Shown here: positions 33,600 through 43,030 of the stretch, piece by piece
Layout of the letters: each line of letters opens with the position of its first letter
Position numbering within the stretch: position 1 is the stretch's first letter
Assembly: GCA_964627125.1 (NCBI GenBank)
Contig: CAZVJQ010000004.1
Span: 4,115 to 68,114 of the forward strand
From: Fastidiosipila sp964627125
GTDB taxonomy: Bacteria > Bacillota > Clostridia > Saccharofermentanales > Fastidiosipilaceae
DNA: 64,000 bases
Direction: 5' to 3'
Made by a program: the position numbers and the translations under genes
The notes under the pieces: generated by a model
What the model was told of the DNA's origin: nothing
The model's input: only the letters and a program-made list of their open reading frames with translations
Databases searched by the model: none

Positions 33600-34697
33600 A
33601 TGATACAAGAAGAAACATTAAATAAATTAGATAGAATAGTTGCTAGATTTGAAGAATTACAGATGGAGATGAGTAATCCAGAAGTTATTTCAAATCAAGA
33701 AAAATATTTGGAGATTGTAAGAGAATCTTCAGATATACAGCCAACTGTTAATACTTATCTTGAATACAAAAAACTATATCAAGAGCTTATAGATAATAAG
33801 GAAATGCTTGAAATTACTCCTAATGATGAGAGCGACATGATTGCTTTGATCAAGGAAGAAATAAGTGAAGGTGAGAGTAGGATTGAAGAGTTAGAAGCAG
33901 AACTACTTGAGTCACTTAGACCTAAAGATCCTAGAGATGATAAAGATATCATTATGGAGATTAGAGCAGGAGCTGGTGGTGATGAAGCTGCATTGTTTGC
34001 TGGTGACTTATTCGACATGTACAAGAGCTATGCTGAAGGACGTGGATGGAAGACTGAAATTGCTGACCAGTCTGAAAATGACATAGGTGGACTTAAAGAA
34101 ATCATCTTTACTATCAGTGGTAAAGGCGCATTTAGTAGATTGAAGTACGAGAGTGGAGTTCATAGAGTCCAAAGAGTCCCAGAAACTGAGTCAGGTGGTA
34201 GAATCCATACATCTACTGTTACTGTTGCTGTTATGGCGGAAGTGGATGAGGTTGAAGTTGATATTGATCCAAGTGATTTAAGAATTGATACTTATAGAGC
34301 TTCAGGAGCTGGTGGTCAGCACGTTAATAAGACATCTTCAGCTATTAGAATTACTCACATTCCAACAAACACTGTAGTTGCAATGCAAGATGAAAGAAGT
34401 CAGCACAAAAATAGGGATAAAGCGATGCAAATCCTGCGTGCAAGACTCTATCAGCTAGAAGAAGATAAAAGAAGTGCTCTAATTGCTGGTGATAGAAAGA
34501 GTCAGGTAGGTAGTGGTGATAGAAGTGAGAGGATTAGAACTTATAACTTTCCACAAGGTAGAGTTACAGACCACAGAATTGGACTAACTCTTTATAAATT
34601 AGAAGATGTATTAGGCGGTGAAGTTGATCAACTAATAGAACCTTTAATTGTTGCAGCAAGAACTGAGAATTTATTAAGCGATAATAATGAAGACTAA
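33600..34697 (+). CDS. prfA: Peptide chain release factor 1
   Basis: RF1 reads UAA and UAG and releases the finished chain. The catalytic GGQ is at 238-240 (GAGGQHVNKTSSAIRITH), and the codon-reading PxT tripeptide is seen as PET (194-196), where E. coli RF1 has PAT. The N-terminal coiled coil spans about 1-110. It follows its modifying enzyme prmC, and its last 11 bp overlap the next gene, so translation is coupled. Its 365 residues are typical. Confidence 0.96.
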   Translation: MIQEETLNKLDRIVARFEELQMEMSNPEVISNQEKYLEIVRESSDIQPTVNTYLEYKKLYQELIDNKEMLEITPNDESDMIALIKEEISEGESRIEELEAELLESLRPKDPRDDKDIIMEIRAGAGGDEAALFAGDLFDMYKSYAEGRGWKTEIADQSENDIGGLKEIIFTISGKGAFSRLKYESGVHRVQRVPETESGGRIHTSTVTVAVMAEVDEVEVDIDPSDLRIDTYRASGAGGQHVNKTSSAIRITHIPTNTVVAMQDERSQHKNRDKAMQILRARLYQLEEDKRSALIAGDRKSQVGSGDRSERIRTYNFPQGRVTDHRIGLTLYKLEDVLGGEVDQLIEPLIVAARTENLLSDNNED

Positions 34698-35754
34698 GAT
34701 TATAGATGCTAAAAATTTAAATAATACAGAACTCTCCATTCAGTTAAAAGAAGCAGTTTCTTCTTTAATGAGTGGAGATGTTGTTTGTTTTCCTACTGAG
34801 ACTGTATATGGACTTGGTGCAATTTGGAATAATCCTGATGCAGTAAGTAAAATTTTTAAAATTAAAGGACGTCCACAAGATAATCCATTAATTGTACATG
34901 TTGATTCCATAGAAGAAATGAAGAAGTACTTTTCTTTTTGGGATGATGTAGCTGATGCTTTGGTAAAATCTTTCACTCCCGGACCATTTACCTTAATAAT
35001 GGAGAAGAATAAAGAAGTAGTGAGCCTAGTCACAGCGGGATTAAATACAATTGGAATAAGGATACCGGCTAATAAGATTGCTCAAGAGATTATTAAGCAG
35101 TTAGGGACAGGAGTAGCCGCTCCTTCAGCAAATATTAGTGGTAGACCTAGTCCTACAAATGCTATTGATGCTTATGATGATCTTAACGGTAAGGTTGAGT
35201 ACATCATCGATGGTGGGGATTCAATGGTAGGATTAGAATCCACTATAGTTTCTTGGGACCAAAATGAATTAAAATTATTAAGACCAGGTGCAATAACAGC
35301 AGAAGATATTGAAAGAGTATTAAAAGAGAATTCTATTGATTTAGAATTAATAATTCTTAGTAATGAAACTTTAGAAGGTGAAGTTAAACCCTTAGCACCA
35401 GGGATGAAATATAGACATTATGCTCCTAAGGCAAAGGTCCATATTATTAGGGGTGAGAGTATTGAGAAAAAACTAAAGTTCCTTGAAACAGTCTCTAATA
35501 AAGGAGATAAGGATGCTTACTTCATCTCTGAAGAACTTTACAGCAAATTGCAAGAAACCAATAATATAAATCCATCTGATGAATTCATAATATTTTCAAA
35601 TGAGAATCTTGTTGAAGATGCATCTCATTATTTGTTTAGTGCTTTTAGGGACTTTGACCGAAAAGGAGCTACAGATATCTGGGCAGAGGAACTTGAAGAT
35701 AGTGAACTTGGTAGAGCATATATGAACCGCTTAACTAAGGCTGCAGATAATTGA
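34687..35754 (+). CDS. sua5: Threonylcarbamoyl-AMP synthase (Sua5 type)
   Basis: The enzyme makes threonylcarbamoyl-AMP from Thr, bicarbonate and ATP for the t6A37 modification of ANN-decoding tRNAs. The YrdC-like domain shows GDVVCFPTETVYGLGA, KGRPQDNPLIVHV and APSANISGRPSPT; a linker with LAPGMKYRHYAPKA leads into the C-terminal Sua5 domain (about 245-355), which distinguishes it from the short TsaC form. It overlaps prfA by 11 bp, with no strong ribosome site of its own. Confidence 0.93.
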   Translation: MKTKIIDAKNLNNTELSIQLKEAVSSLMSGDVVCFPTETVYGLGAIWNNPDAVSKIFKIKGRPQDNPLIVHVDSIEEMKKYFSFWDDVADALVKSFTPGPFTLIMEKNKEVVSLVTAGLNTIGIRIPANKIAQEIIKQLGTGVAAPSANISGRPSPTNAIDAYDDLNGKVEYIIDGGDSMVGLESTIVSWDQNELKLLRPGAITAEDIERVLKENSIDLELIILSNETLEGEVKPLAPGMKYRHYAPKAKVHIIRGESIEKKLKFLETVSNKGDKDAYFISEELYSKLQETNNINPSDEFIIFSNENLVEDASHYLFSAFRDFDRKGATDIWAEELEDSELGRAYMNRLTKAADN

Positions 35755-35794
35755 TATGATAAGCATTAGGCAAGGTTTTGAGTATCAAATTGAT

Positions 35795-35823
35795 TTGACT
35801 AAGCTTAATTGCTTTGGTACAAT
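35795..35823 (+). promoter_or_regulatory. Promoter of rpsF-ssb-rpsR
   Basis: TTGACT (35795-35800), a 17-bp spacer and TACAAT (35818-35823). Confidence 0.75.
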
Positions 35824-35829
35824 TGCTTA

Positions 35830-35894
35830 GCTGTGTTGCTATGTTTATGGCAAACACATCCTTACTCTGTCATAGGGACAGGGTCATTAGTCCA
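35830..35894 (+). promoter_or_regulatory. Structured leader of rpsF, candidate S6:S18 autoregulatory site
   Basis: Two stems are visible: TGTGTTGC/GCAAACACA with one bulge (35832-35839, 35850-35858) and CTGTC/GACAG (35867-35871, 35877-35881). S6:S18-binding leaders are known before rpsF in many bacteria; whether this one has the required bulge motif needs folding. Confidence 0.45.
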
Positions 35895-35909
35895 AAAGGA
35901 GGTAAACTT

Positions 35910-36197
35910 ATGAAGAACTACGAAATGATGTACATTGTAAACATTGATAATGATGAAGAAGCTAGACAAGCAATTCATGATAATGTTACTAAATTATTAG
36001 AAAACAACAATGTTACTATCGATGAGACAGATCATCTTGGTGTTAAGCGTTTTGCTTATGAAATCAATCACCAAAATGAGGGCGACTACATGGTCGTTAA
36101 ATTTACAGCTGATGCTGACGTAATTTCAACTCTCAACGAAGAATTAAATATGAATGAAAACTTAGTTCGTCACATGATTTTCGCTATTGACGAATAA
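35910..36197 (+). CDS. rpsF: 30S ribosomal protein S6
   Basis: S6 pairs with S18 on the 30S platform. The 95-residue product starts MKNYEMMYIVN and contains HLGVKRFAYEINHQNEGDY, typical of the family. The longest frame starts about 100 bp upstream, but AAAAGGAGGT just before 35910 is one of the strongest ribosome sites in the window. It leads the rpsF-ssb-rpsR operon. Confidence 0.96.
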   Translation: MKNYEMMYIVNIDNDEEARQAIHDNVTKLLENNNVTIDETDHLGVKRFAYEINHQNEGDYMVVKFTADADVISTLNEELNMNENLVRHMIFAIDE

Positions 36198-36236
36198 TCG
36201 ACGTACTAAAAACTTAATATTGGAGAAAGGCAAAAC

Positions 36237-36698
36237 ATGAATAAAGTTATTTTAATGGGTCGCTTGACTAAAGATCCTGAATTGAAGAGCACTAGTAATG
36301 GTGTAAGCAGAGCTACTTTTACAGTTGCTGTAGACAGAAGATTCAAGAGTGCTAGCGGTGAACGTGAAACAGATTTTATTAACTGTGTAGCATGGCGCCA
36401 AAATGCTGAATTTGTTTCAAGATACTTTACTAAGGGGCAAAAAATGTCACTAGTAGGTTCTTTACAAGTTCGTACTTGGGATGACCAACAAGGTAAGAGA
36501 AATTGGATAACTGAAGTAATTGTTGATGAAGTATATTTTGCAGAGAGCAAATCTGAGTCATCAAATAATAATTACAACAACAATAACAATTCTTACAGTA
36601 ACAATAATAATAGTTACAATTCAGGTAATTATACAAGTTCAAGTGAAGGCTTCTTTGAAGCTCCAGATGATGACACACAATTGCCTTTCGATCTATAA
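36237..36698 (+). CDS. ssb: Single-stranded DNA-binding protein
   Basis: SSB coats single-stranded DNA in replication and repair. The OB fold (residues 1-105) begins MNKVILMGRLTKDPELK; it is followed by an Asn/Ser/Tyr-rich linker (about 110-135) and an acidic tip DDDTQLPFDL that binds partner proteins. The linker is nearly pure Asn-Ser-Tyr from AAT-rich codons. It lies between the two ribosomal protein genes, as in most Firmicutes. Confidence 0.96.
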   Translation: MNKVILMGRLTKDPELKSTSNGVSRATFTVAVDRRFKSASGERETDFINCVAWRQNAEFVSRYFTKGQKMSLVGSLQVRTWDDQQGKRNWITEVIVDEVYFAESKSESSNNNYNNNNNSYSNNNNSYNSGNYTSSSEGFFEAPDDDTQLPFDL

Positions 36699-36710
36699 AA
36701 GGAGGAGCAT

Positions 36711-36956
36711 ATGGCTGATAATAATAGAAGATTTAATAACAGAAGAAGACCTAGAAGAAAAGTATGTTATTTCACAGTAAATAAAATTACTCACATAGAC
36801 TATAAAGATAAAGAGCTATTGAAAAAATTTATTTCTGAGGATGGAAAAATTTTACCAAGACGTACAACAGGTACTTCAGCTAAATACCAACGTAAATTAA
36901 ATTCTGCTATAAAGAGAGCTAGACAAATGGCTATCTTACCATACGTAGTAGACTAG
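36711..36956 (+). CDS. rpsR: 30S ribosomal protein S18
   Basis: The 81-residue product has the Arg-rich N-terminus NRRFNNRRRPRRKVCYF and the core DYKDKELLKKFISEDGKILPRR. AAAGGAGGAG precedes the ATG. It is the last gene of the operon and is followed by a strong terminator. Confidence 0.96.
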   Translation: MADNNRRFNNRRRPRRKVCYFTVNKITHIDYKDKELLKKFISEDGKILPRRTTGTSAKYQRKLNSAIKRARQMAILPYVVD

Positions 36957-36976
36957 TTGATAATATGTAAGAATTT

Positions 36977-37005
36977 AAAACACCTCATCTGAGGTGTTTT
37001 TTTGT
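36977..37005 (+). terminator. Terminator of rpsF-ssb-rpsR
   Basis: An 11-bp stem (36977-36987 with 36990-37000) contains the CACCTCA/TGAGGTG core and ends in T7. Confidence 0.92.
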
Positions 37006-37112
37006 ATCTGTAAATATGTTTTATAATAATAGGTATAAATGGATTTCTAGGTATAAAAAATCATCTTAATGAATTATACTTAGTTAAATATAAATATAGT
37101 AGGAGTAAATTA

Positions 37113-37556
37113 ATGAAATTAATATTACTAGAAGATGTAAAAAATGTAGGTAAGAAGGATGAGATTGTAGAAGTTAGCAGAGGATACGCTAATAACTTCT
37201 TATTGAAAAATGGTTTAGCTGTTGAAGCTACTTCTACCAACGTTAATGAAGTAAAACAAATGAAGAGTGCTAAGAAGGCTCAAGAAGCTCGTGAATTACA
37301 AGCAGCTAAAGATTTAGCTGACGAACTAAAAGATAAAGCTTTCACTATCAAGAAGAAATCTGGTGATGATGGTAGATTATATGGTTCATTAACAAATATT
37401 GACGTTCGTGATGCAATGAAGGCTGAAGGCTATGATCTTGACAAGAGAAATATTAGTTTATCTACTAACTTAAAGAATGTTGGTAAAACATCAGCTGATG
37501 TAAAATTACATAGAGAAGTTTCAGTTAAAGTAAGTATTCAAGTTGAATCTTTATAA
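37113..37556 (+). CDS. rplI: 50S ribosomal protein L9
   Basis: L9 binds 23S rRNA with an N-terminal domain, separated by a long helix from the C-terminal domain. The family start MKLILLEDVKNVGKKDEIVEVS and YANNFLLKNGLAV are intact, and the 147 residues are normal. TAGGAG precedes the ATG. It is followed after 19 bp by dnaB, the usual Firmicutes pairing; the gdpP gene that often lies upstream is missing. Confidence 0.96.
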   Translation: MKLILLEDVKNVGKKDEIVEVSRGYANNFLLKNGLAVEATSTNVNEVKQMKSAKKAQEARELQAAKDLADELKDKAFTIKKKSGDDGRLYGSLTNIDVRDAMKAEGYDLDKRNISLSTNLKNVGKTSADVKLHREVSVKVSIQVESL

Positions 37557-37575
37557 TTAAGTGTTGATGGTGTAG

Positions 37576-38988
37576 ATGATGCAAGAAGATTATCAAAATA
37601 ATAATTACTTGGGTAATGCTAAAGTTCCACCTCAAAATATTGAAGCCGAAGAGGCTTTATTAGGTGCTGCGATTTCTTCTGCAAATGCTCGTGAACAACT
37701 CGTTAATTTGAGTGAGGATGACTTTTACCAAGAGAAGAATGCTAAAGTTTATCAAGCGCTCAAGCAAATGATGGGTGCTGGTGAGGCAATCGATATTCTG
37801 AGTGTTAGTGATCGCTTGGAACATGAGGGGTTATTAACGCTTGTTGGTGGTGTTAGTTATATTACATATTTAGAAGACAAGAGCTACAATCCTGCTAATG
37901 TTGGCGAATATGTAAAAATGATTAAAGAGAAGAGTAGATTAAGAAAATTACTTACATTTACTCAGAATCTTGAAGCTGCAATTTATTCAGGTAGAAATAC
38001 AGCAGATGATTTGATTAATCTAATGGCAGCAGAAGTTGTTGCTAGTCGTGATGATATTAGCAGTAAGGATTTAATTCCTATCTCTGAAGTTCTGAACCAC
38101 ACTATTATGGAGTTGAGAAATAAAGAGAGTGATGAGCTAGCCTTAGATACAGGATATCCAGGACTGAATGGTATGCTTGGTAATCTTCGTAGGCAAACTC
38201 TTAATATTGTTGCTGCAAGACCTGCGATGGGTAAATCTGCATTAGCATTAAACATTGCTCTTAATGTAGCATTGAAAAATAAATTTGTTGCAGTGTTCAG
38301 TTTAGAGATGAGCCAAAATGAAGTTGCTCTAAGGCTATTAAGTTCTACATCAGGTATTGCTACTCAGGAAATTTCTAAGATAATGGAAGATCCAAGTAAA
38401 GATAATAAGCAAATTAATGATGCAACTTTAGCTCTTGTACAGACTAATATATTCATTGATGACTCTGCTTCTACAAGTCCTGCTGACATTAGAAGTAAGT
38501 GTCAAAGATTGTTTGCGCAACACGGTAGTCTAGATTTAGTAGTTATTGACTACCTGCAGTTATTAGCATCAGATGGAAATACATCTAATAGGCAACAAGA
38601 AATCTCTGAGATTTCTAGGTCATTAAAAATTATGGCAAGAGACCTGAATGTTCCTGTTATAGCTCTTTCACAATTGAGTAGAAGTGTTGAGCAAAGAGAG
38701 AATAAGAGACCTATGCTATCTGACCTACGTGAGTCTGGAGCAATTGAGCAAGATGCTGACGCAGTTATGTTCTTATATAGAGAGTCATATTATGATACTG
38801 AGTCAATTCCAGAGACTCCAGAAGAATCAGAATTAATCGTTGCTAAGAATAGGCAGGGAAGTACTGGTACTGTGAAACTTAATTGGTTCTCAGATATCAC
38901 TACATTTAGAGAGAAGGAATATGTTTCCTATGATGCTCCACCTGAGAGTAACTATAATCCTTCAGATGCGCTTGATCTGCCATTTTAG
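37576..38988 (+). CDS. dnaB: Replicative DNA helicase DnaB
   Basis: This hexameric 5'-3' helicase opens the replication fork (called DnaC in B. subtilis). The N-terminal primase-interaction domain covers about 15-120. In the RecA-like C-terminal domain, Walker A is ARPAMGKSALAL (about 215-226), Walker B VVIDYLQLL and the arginine-finger region follow. Two ATGs in tandem start the frame; the first is used. At 470 residues there is no intein. It is cotranscribed with rplI and followed 11 bp later by tilS. Confidence 0.95.
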   Translation: MMQEDYQNNNYLGNAKVPPQNIEAEEALLGAAISSANAREQLVNLSEDDFYQEKNAKVYQALKQMMGAGEAIDILSVSDRLEHEGLLTLVGGVSYITYLEDKSYNPANVGEYVKMIKEKSRLRKLLTFTQNLEAAIYSGRNTADDLINLMAAEVVASRDDISSKDLIPISEVLNHTIMELRNKESDELALDTGYPGLNGMLGNLRRQTLNIVAARPAMGKSALALNIALNVALKNKFVAVFSLEMSQNEVALRLLSSTSGIATQEISKIMEDPSKDNKQINDATLALVQTNIFIDDSASTSPADIRSKCQRLFAQHGSLDLVVIDYLQLLASDGNTSNRQQEISEISRSLKIMARDLNVPVIALSQLSRSVEQRENKRPMLSDLRESGAIEQDADAVMFLYRESYYDTESIPETPEESELIVAKNRQGSTGTVKLNWFSDITTFREKEYVSYDAPPESNYNPSDALDLPF

Positions 38989-38999
38989 AATAAATTTTA

Positions 39000-40442
39000 A
39001 TGAGAGACATTTATAAAGTATTTAAAGATAATATTCAGAATCTACTTCCAGCTATAGATGGACTAATAATTTTAGGTCTATCAGCAGGTTTAGATTCTGT
39101 TTGTCTTTTTGACATGTTCTTAAAATACTTAGAAGAATTCCCTGGAGAATTTTCTTTAATTTCTCATCATCAAAATCACTTAATCAGGGATGAAGCTGAA
39201 AAAGACTTGGAATTAGCTAGGAAAGTATCTGAAGAAAATGGTATAGAGTTTTACTATTCAGTAGATGATGTGCCTAAATTAAGCTCTCAGAATTCTCGCA
39301 ATGAAGAGGATATGGGAAGAGAAGTAAGATATAAGAATTGGCTTAAGCTAGTTGACAAATTCAGTAGTGATTATTCTGATATAAGAGTAGCAACTGCACA
39401 CCATGCTAATGATCAAGCAGAAACTGTTCTTTTAAACTTATCTCGTGGTAGTTCATTAAAAGGATTAGCTGGGATCGAAAGAAAAAGAGACATTTTCATT
39501 AGACCATTACTAAATATCACTAAAAATGAACTCTATGAGTATGCTAAAACTAACGAACTAGAGTGGAATGAAGATTATACAAATTTTGATAGTGATCATA
39601 GAAGGAACTTTCTTAGAAATGTAATAATTCCTGAATGGGAAGGAAATACAGATGATGGTTTAGTTAATAGAATTGCTAATACAGCAAGTATACTGGCAGA
39701 TGTAAACTCATTTTTTGAGGATTATTTAGAGAAAATTAGATTAGATTTAGTTATTGAAGGGAACATTGATTTTTACAATCCTAAATACAATTACTATGAT
39801 TTGAAAAAGTATCATGACGTAGATGATCGCTTAAAAAAATCTCTTATTGCTCATATATTGAAATCAGAAAAACTTTTGAAAGATGTATTTGCAGTTCATA
39901 TTGAGAATATCTATGATTTGCTAAATGAGAATCGTGGTGAAAAGAGTGTTGATCTACCATTTGAGTATGTTCTAACCAAGAATAGAAAGTTCTTCTATTT
40001 ATATCAGGGAGAATATATATCGAATGAGTTGAGTGCAAAGATTAACCCAGTGAACTTGCTTGAACTTATAGAAACAAATTCCAATTCTTACATTAAATAT
40101 ATTGAAGACGAAGGTGTAATGAATAACGCTGATTTTCTTGTTAAGCAAGTAGATATTCAGGACATTGAAATTAGAAATTTTAAGACTGGGGACTATTTGA
40201 TAAGAAAAGATGGTAAGAAAGTACTATTAAAGGAATATTTCAGTGAAAAGTTACTAAGGCTAGAGCTGCGTGACACTATAATTCTATTAGCTAAAAACAG
40301 CGAAGTACTATCTATAGGGAAGAGAATAATTAATAATAAGTTTTTATTAAATTCGGAAAATGCTGATATATTAAACAGCGATTCTGTCAGAATGGAATAC
40401 AATGCCTTTATATGGTATAATTTTTCGGAAAAAACGTTATAA
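39000..40442 (+). CDS. tilS: tRNA(Ile)-lysidine synthetase
   Basis: TilS attaches lysine to C34 of the CAU-anticodon tRNA-Ile, changing its reading from AUG to AUA. The PP-loop is LSAGLDS (S28-S33), with Ala where SGGxDS is usual. HHANDQAET, RGSSLKGLAGI and DHRRNFLRNVIIP are family marks. The C-terminal domain KTGDYLIRKDGKKVLLKEYF is present. It precedes hpt and ftsH, the classical tilS-hpt-ftsH order. Confidence 0.93.
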   Translation: MRDIYKVFKDNIQNLLPAIDGLIILGLSAGLDSVCLFDMFLKYLEEFPGEFSLISHHQNHLIRDEAEKDLELARKVSEENGIEFYYSVDDVPKLSSQNSRNEEDMGREVRYKNWLKLVDKFSSDYSDIRVATAHHANDQAETVLLNLSRGSSLKGLAGIERKRDIFIRPLLNITKNELYEYAKTNELEWNEDYTNFDSDHRRNFLRNVIIPEWEGNTDDGLVNRIANTASILADVNSFFEDYLEKIRLDLVIEGNIDFYNPKYNYYDLKKYHDVDDRLKKSLIAHILKSEKLLKDVFAVHIENIYDLLNENRGEKSVDLPFEYVLTKNRKFFYLYQGEYISNELSAKINPVNLLELIETNSNSYIKYIEDEGVMNNADFLVKQVDIQDIEIRNFKTGDYLIRKDGKKVLLKEYFSEKLLRLELRDTIILLAKNSEVLSIGKRIINNKFLLNSENADILNSDSVRMEYNAFIWYNFSEKTL

Positions 40443-40455
40443 AAGGGAGTCAATA

Positions 40456-40986
40456 ATGAGCTTGGGTGTTAGTGATGTAATGATTTCAAAAGAAGAAATC
40501 CAAGAAATGTGTAAAAAGTTAGGTGCTCAAATTTCCAAGGATTATGAAGGTAAAGAAATTTTATTTGTTGGAGTATTGAGTGGAGCATTTGTATTCTTAG
40601 CAGACTTAATTAGACATGTTACAGTCCCAAATAAAGTTGAATTTATGAAAGTAAGTAGCTACGGTTCTGGTACTGTTAGTACAGGAAACGTTAAAATACT
40701 GCAAGATGTAACTGAAGACTTGGAAGGTAAGCACGTAATTATTGTTGAAGATATCATTGATACTGGTCATACATTAGCTAAATTAGGACCTTTACTAAAA
40801 ACTCGTAGACCAGCAAGCTTAGCACTTTGTACTGCGTTTGATAAATTCGAGAGAAGAGAAGTTGAATTAGATATCGACTACATTGGTATGCAAATTCCTG
40901 ATGAGTTTATTGTTGGTTATGGCTTGGATTATGATGGTTACTATCGTAATTTACCGGATGTAAGATATATGAAAGAAATGAATTAG
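40456..40986 (+). CDS. hpt: Hypoxanthine phosphoribosyltransferase
   Basis: Hpt salvages hypoxanthine and guanine with PRPP to IMP and GMP. The PRPP loop is VIIVEDIIDTGHTL (about 100-113), and MKVSSYGSGT and DYIGMQIPDEFIVGYGLDY are family motifs. The longest frame runs back into tilS, but AAGGGAG fixes the ATG at 40456 (176 residues). It is placed between tilS and ftsH; PRPP would come from the prs pair further along the window. Confidence 0.95.
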   Translation: MSLGVSDVMISKEEIQEMCKKLGAQISKDYEGKEILFVGVLSGAFVFLADLIRHVTVPNKVEFMKVSSYGSGTVSTGNVKILQDVTEDLEGKHVIIVEDIIDTGHTLAKLGPLLKTRRPASLALCTAFDKFERREVELDIDYIGMQIPDEFIVGYGLDYDGYYRNLPDVRYMKEMN

Positions 40987-41019
40987 TAAATTTTAAGGAA
41001 ATTAGGAGAAAACTAGATA

Positions 41020-42969
41020 ATGAGTCAAAAAAATGAGAAAAAGAATAATAGCGGCGGTGGCTTTTCTTTTTACATTATATTAATTGTAATTATTATTGTA
41101 TTAGCTAGCTTGTTCAGTAGAGGGGCAAGTGGTGTTGATCTATCTTATTCAGAAATCTTAGAACAAATTAGAAGTGGTAATGTTGAAGAAGCTGTTATTT
41201 CTGGTAGCTCTTTACAAGTATCATTTAAAAATGAAGTTCAAGGAGCAGAAGGCACAAGTAAGCAAATTTCACCATACTGGATGAATGATCTACTTGATGA
41301 ATTAAAACAAGCAGAATCTGCACATAACATGGACTTCGATTATTCAGAGCCAGCTAATATAGCTAACTGGCTTAATATAATTTTACTGTTACTAATGTTT
41401 GGTAGTATGGCATTCTTCATTTGGATGATGTTCTCAAGACAATCCGGTGAAACAAGAGGTGCAATGAACTTCGCTAGAAGTAAGGCACGACTCGCTGACC
41501 CCGATGAGAATACAGTTACATTCGAGGATGTCGCTGGTGCAAAAGAAGAGAAATCGGAGCTGCAAGAGGTCGTTGACTTCCTTAAGAGTCCGGCAAAATA
41601 CGAAAAACTTGGTGCAAAAATCCCTAGAGGTGTCCTATTAGTGGGTCCTCCAGGTACTGGTAAGACATTATTGGCAAAAGCCGTTGCAGGTGAAGCTGGA
41701 GTTCCATTCTATTCAATCAGTGGTTCTGACTTCGTTGAAATGTATGTCGGTGTTGGTGCATCAAGAGTTAGAGACCTATTTGAAACAGCTAAGAAGAATT
41801 CACCAGCAATTATTTTTATCGATGAGATTGATGCTGTTGGTAGAAAACGTGGTTCAGGTATGGGTGGATCACACGATGAGAGAGAACAAACACTAAACCA
41901 ATTATTAGTTGAGATGGATGGTTTCTCACCAAGCTCAAACGTAATTGTTATAGCAGCTACAAACAGACAAGATATTCTTGACCCAGCCCTATTAAGACCT
42001 GGTAGATTCGATAGAACAGTTACTGTAAATAGACCTGACCAAAATGAACGTGAGGCTATATTAAAAGTACATGCTAGAAATAAACCTCTTGCAGATGATG
42101 TTAACTTTAAAGAAATCGCTCAAACAACTCCTGGATTTACTGGTGCTGACTTAGCAAACTTATTGAATGAGGCTGCTTTGGCCGCTGCTAAGAAAGGACA
42201 AAGTGAAATTTCTTACCAAGATATTTCATCATCAGTATTTAAGGTTATTTTAGGACCTGAGAAAGAAAGTAGATTAATTAATGATAAAGAACGTATTTTA
42301 ACTGCATACCACGAGGGAGGACATGCTCTAACCTTACGTTCAGTATCCGAAACTGATAGAGTCGAAAGAGTATCTATTATCCCTGCAGGTCAAGCTGGTG
42401 GTTATACAGCACATAAACCATTTGAAGATATTTACTTTAATACTGAGAATCAATTATTGGCAGATATTATGGTAAGTCTTGGTGGTAGAGCTGCAGAAGA
42501 ACTAGCATTTGGAGAAATCAGTACTGGTGCTTCAAATGACTTAGAAAAATCAAGTTCTATGGCTAGAAATATGATTACAAGATTTGGTATGAGTAAAAAA
42601 TTACCTAACCAAGTATTTGGTTCAGATGATGACAATCCATACTCTGGAGCACAAACCACATACTCAAATGATTTAGCTAAGATTATTGATCAAGAAGTAA
42701 CAGATATTATTAATAATTCATACAATAAAGTATTGAACATTCTTACAGAGAAGAGAGCTGTTCTTGATGCAATTGCTAATTACTTAATGGAAAATGAGAG
42801 AATGGATGGCGATATGTTCGAGCAAGTATATATCGAGAATACTACAGAAGAGCAAAGAGCAAATGATCCTGTAAATGCAGGTGTTGAGAATGCGGCAAGA
42901 AGAAATGCAGCTAAGTTTTCACCATCTGAACAAGAGTTCTCAGACGTTGAGTCAGTAGAAAATGCATAA
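41020..42969 (+). CDS. ftsH: ATP-dependent zinc metalloprotease FtsH
   Basis: This membrane AAA+ protease degrades unstable membrane and cytosolic proteins. It has two membrane segments (about 15-30 and 113-135), Walker A GPPGTGKT (about 209-216), Walker B IIFIDEID, the second region of homology, and the zinc motif HEGGH (H431-H435) with the third ligand Asp downstream in the TGASNDLEKSSSMA region. 649 residues. AGGAGA precedes the ATG. A terminator follows. An exact GCTTTGGCC lies at 42175-42183, reading Ala-Leu-Ala. Confidence 0.96.
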   Translation: MSQKNEKKNNSGGGFSFYIILIVIIIVLASLFSRGASGVDLSYSEILEQIRSGNVEEAVISGSSLQVSFKNEVQGAEGTSKQISPYWMNDLLDELKQAESAHNMDFDYSEPANIANWLNIILLLLMFGSMAFFIWMMFSRQSGETRGAMNFARSKARLADPDENTVTFEDVAGAKEEKSELQEVVDFLKSPAKYEKLGAKIPRGVLLVGPPGTGKTLLAKAVAGEAGVPFYSISGSDFVEMYVGVGASRVRDLFETAKKNSPAIIFIDEIDAVGRKRGSGMGGSHDEREQTLNQLLVEMDGFSPSSNVIVIAATNRQDILDPALLRPGRFDRTVTVNRPDQNEREAILKVHARNKPLADDVNFKEIAQTTPGFTGADLANLLNEAALAAAKKGQSEISYQDISSSVFKVILGPEKESRLINDKERILTAYHEGGHALTLRSVSETDRVERVSIIPAGQAGGYTAHKPFEDIYFNTENQLLADIMVSLGGRAAEELAFGEISTGASNDLEKSSSMARNMITRFGMSKKLPNQVFGSDDDNPYSGAQTTYSNDLAKIIDQEVTDIINNSYNKVLNILTEKRAVLDAIANYLMENERMDGDMFEQVYIENTTEEQRANDPVNAGVENAARRNAAKFSPSEQEFSDVESVENA

Positions 42970-42997
42970 TTTTAAATTTATTTTTGAGCAAAAAATT

Positions 42998-43028
42998 AGG
43001 TCCTGGTTTATTTTACCAGGACCTTTTG
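42998..43028. terminator. Bidirectional terminator between ftsH and murC
   Basis: A perfect 10-bp stem (42998-43007 with 43015-43024) has TTTT on the plus side and TTTTTT on the minus side. Confidence 0.9.
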
Positions 43029-43030
43029 TA

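Noticed and set aside
36520..36780. 86-codon ORF overlapping ssb and rpsR
   Set aside because: A shadow of the Asn-rich SSB linker; it covers parts of two certain genes.
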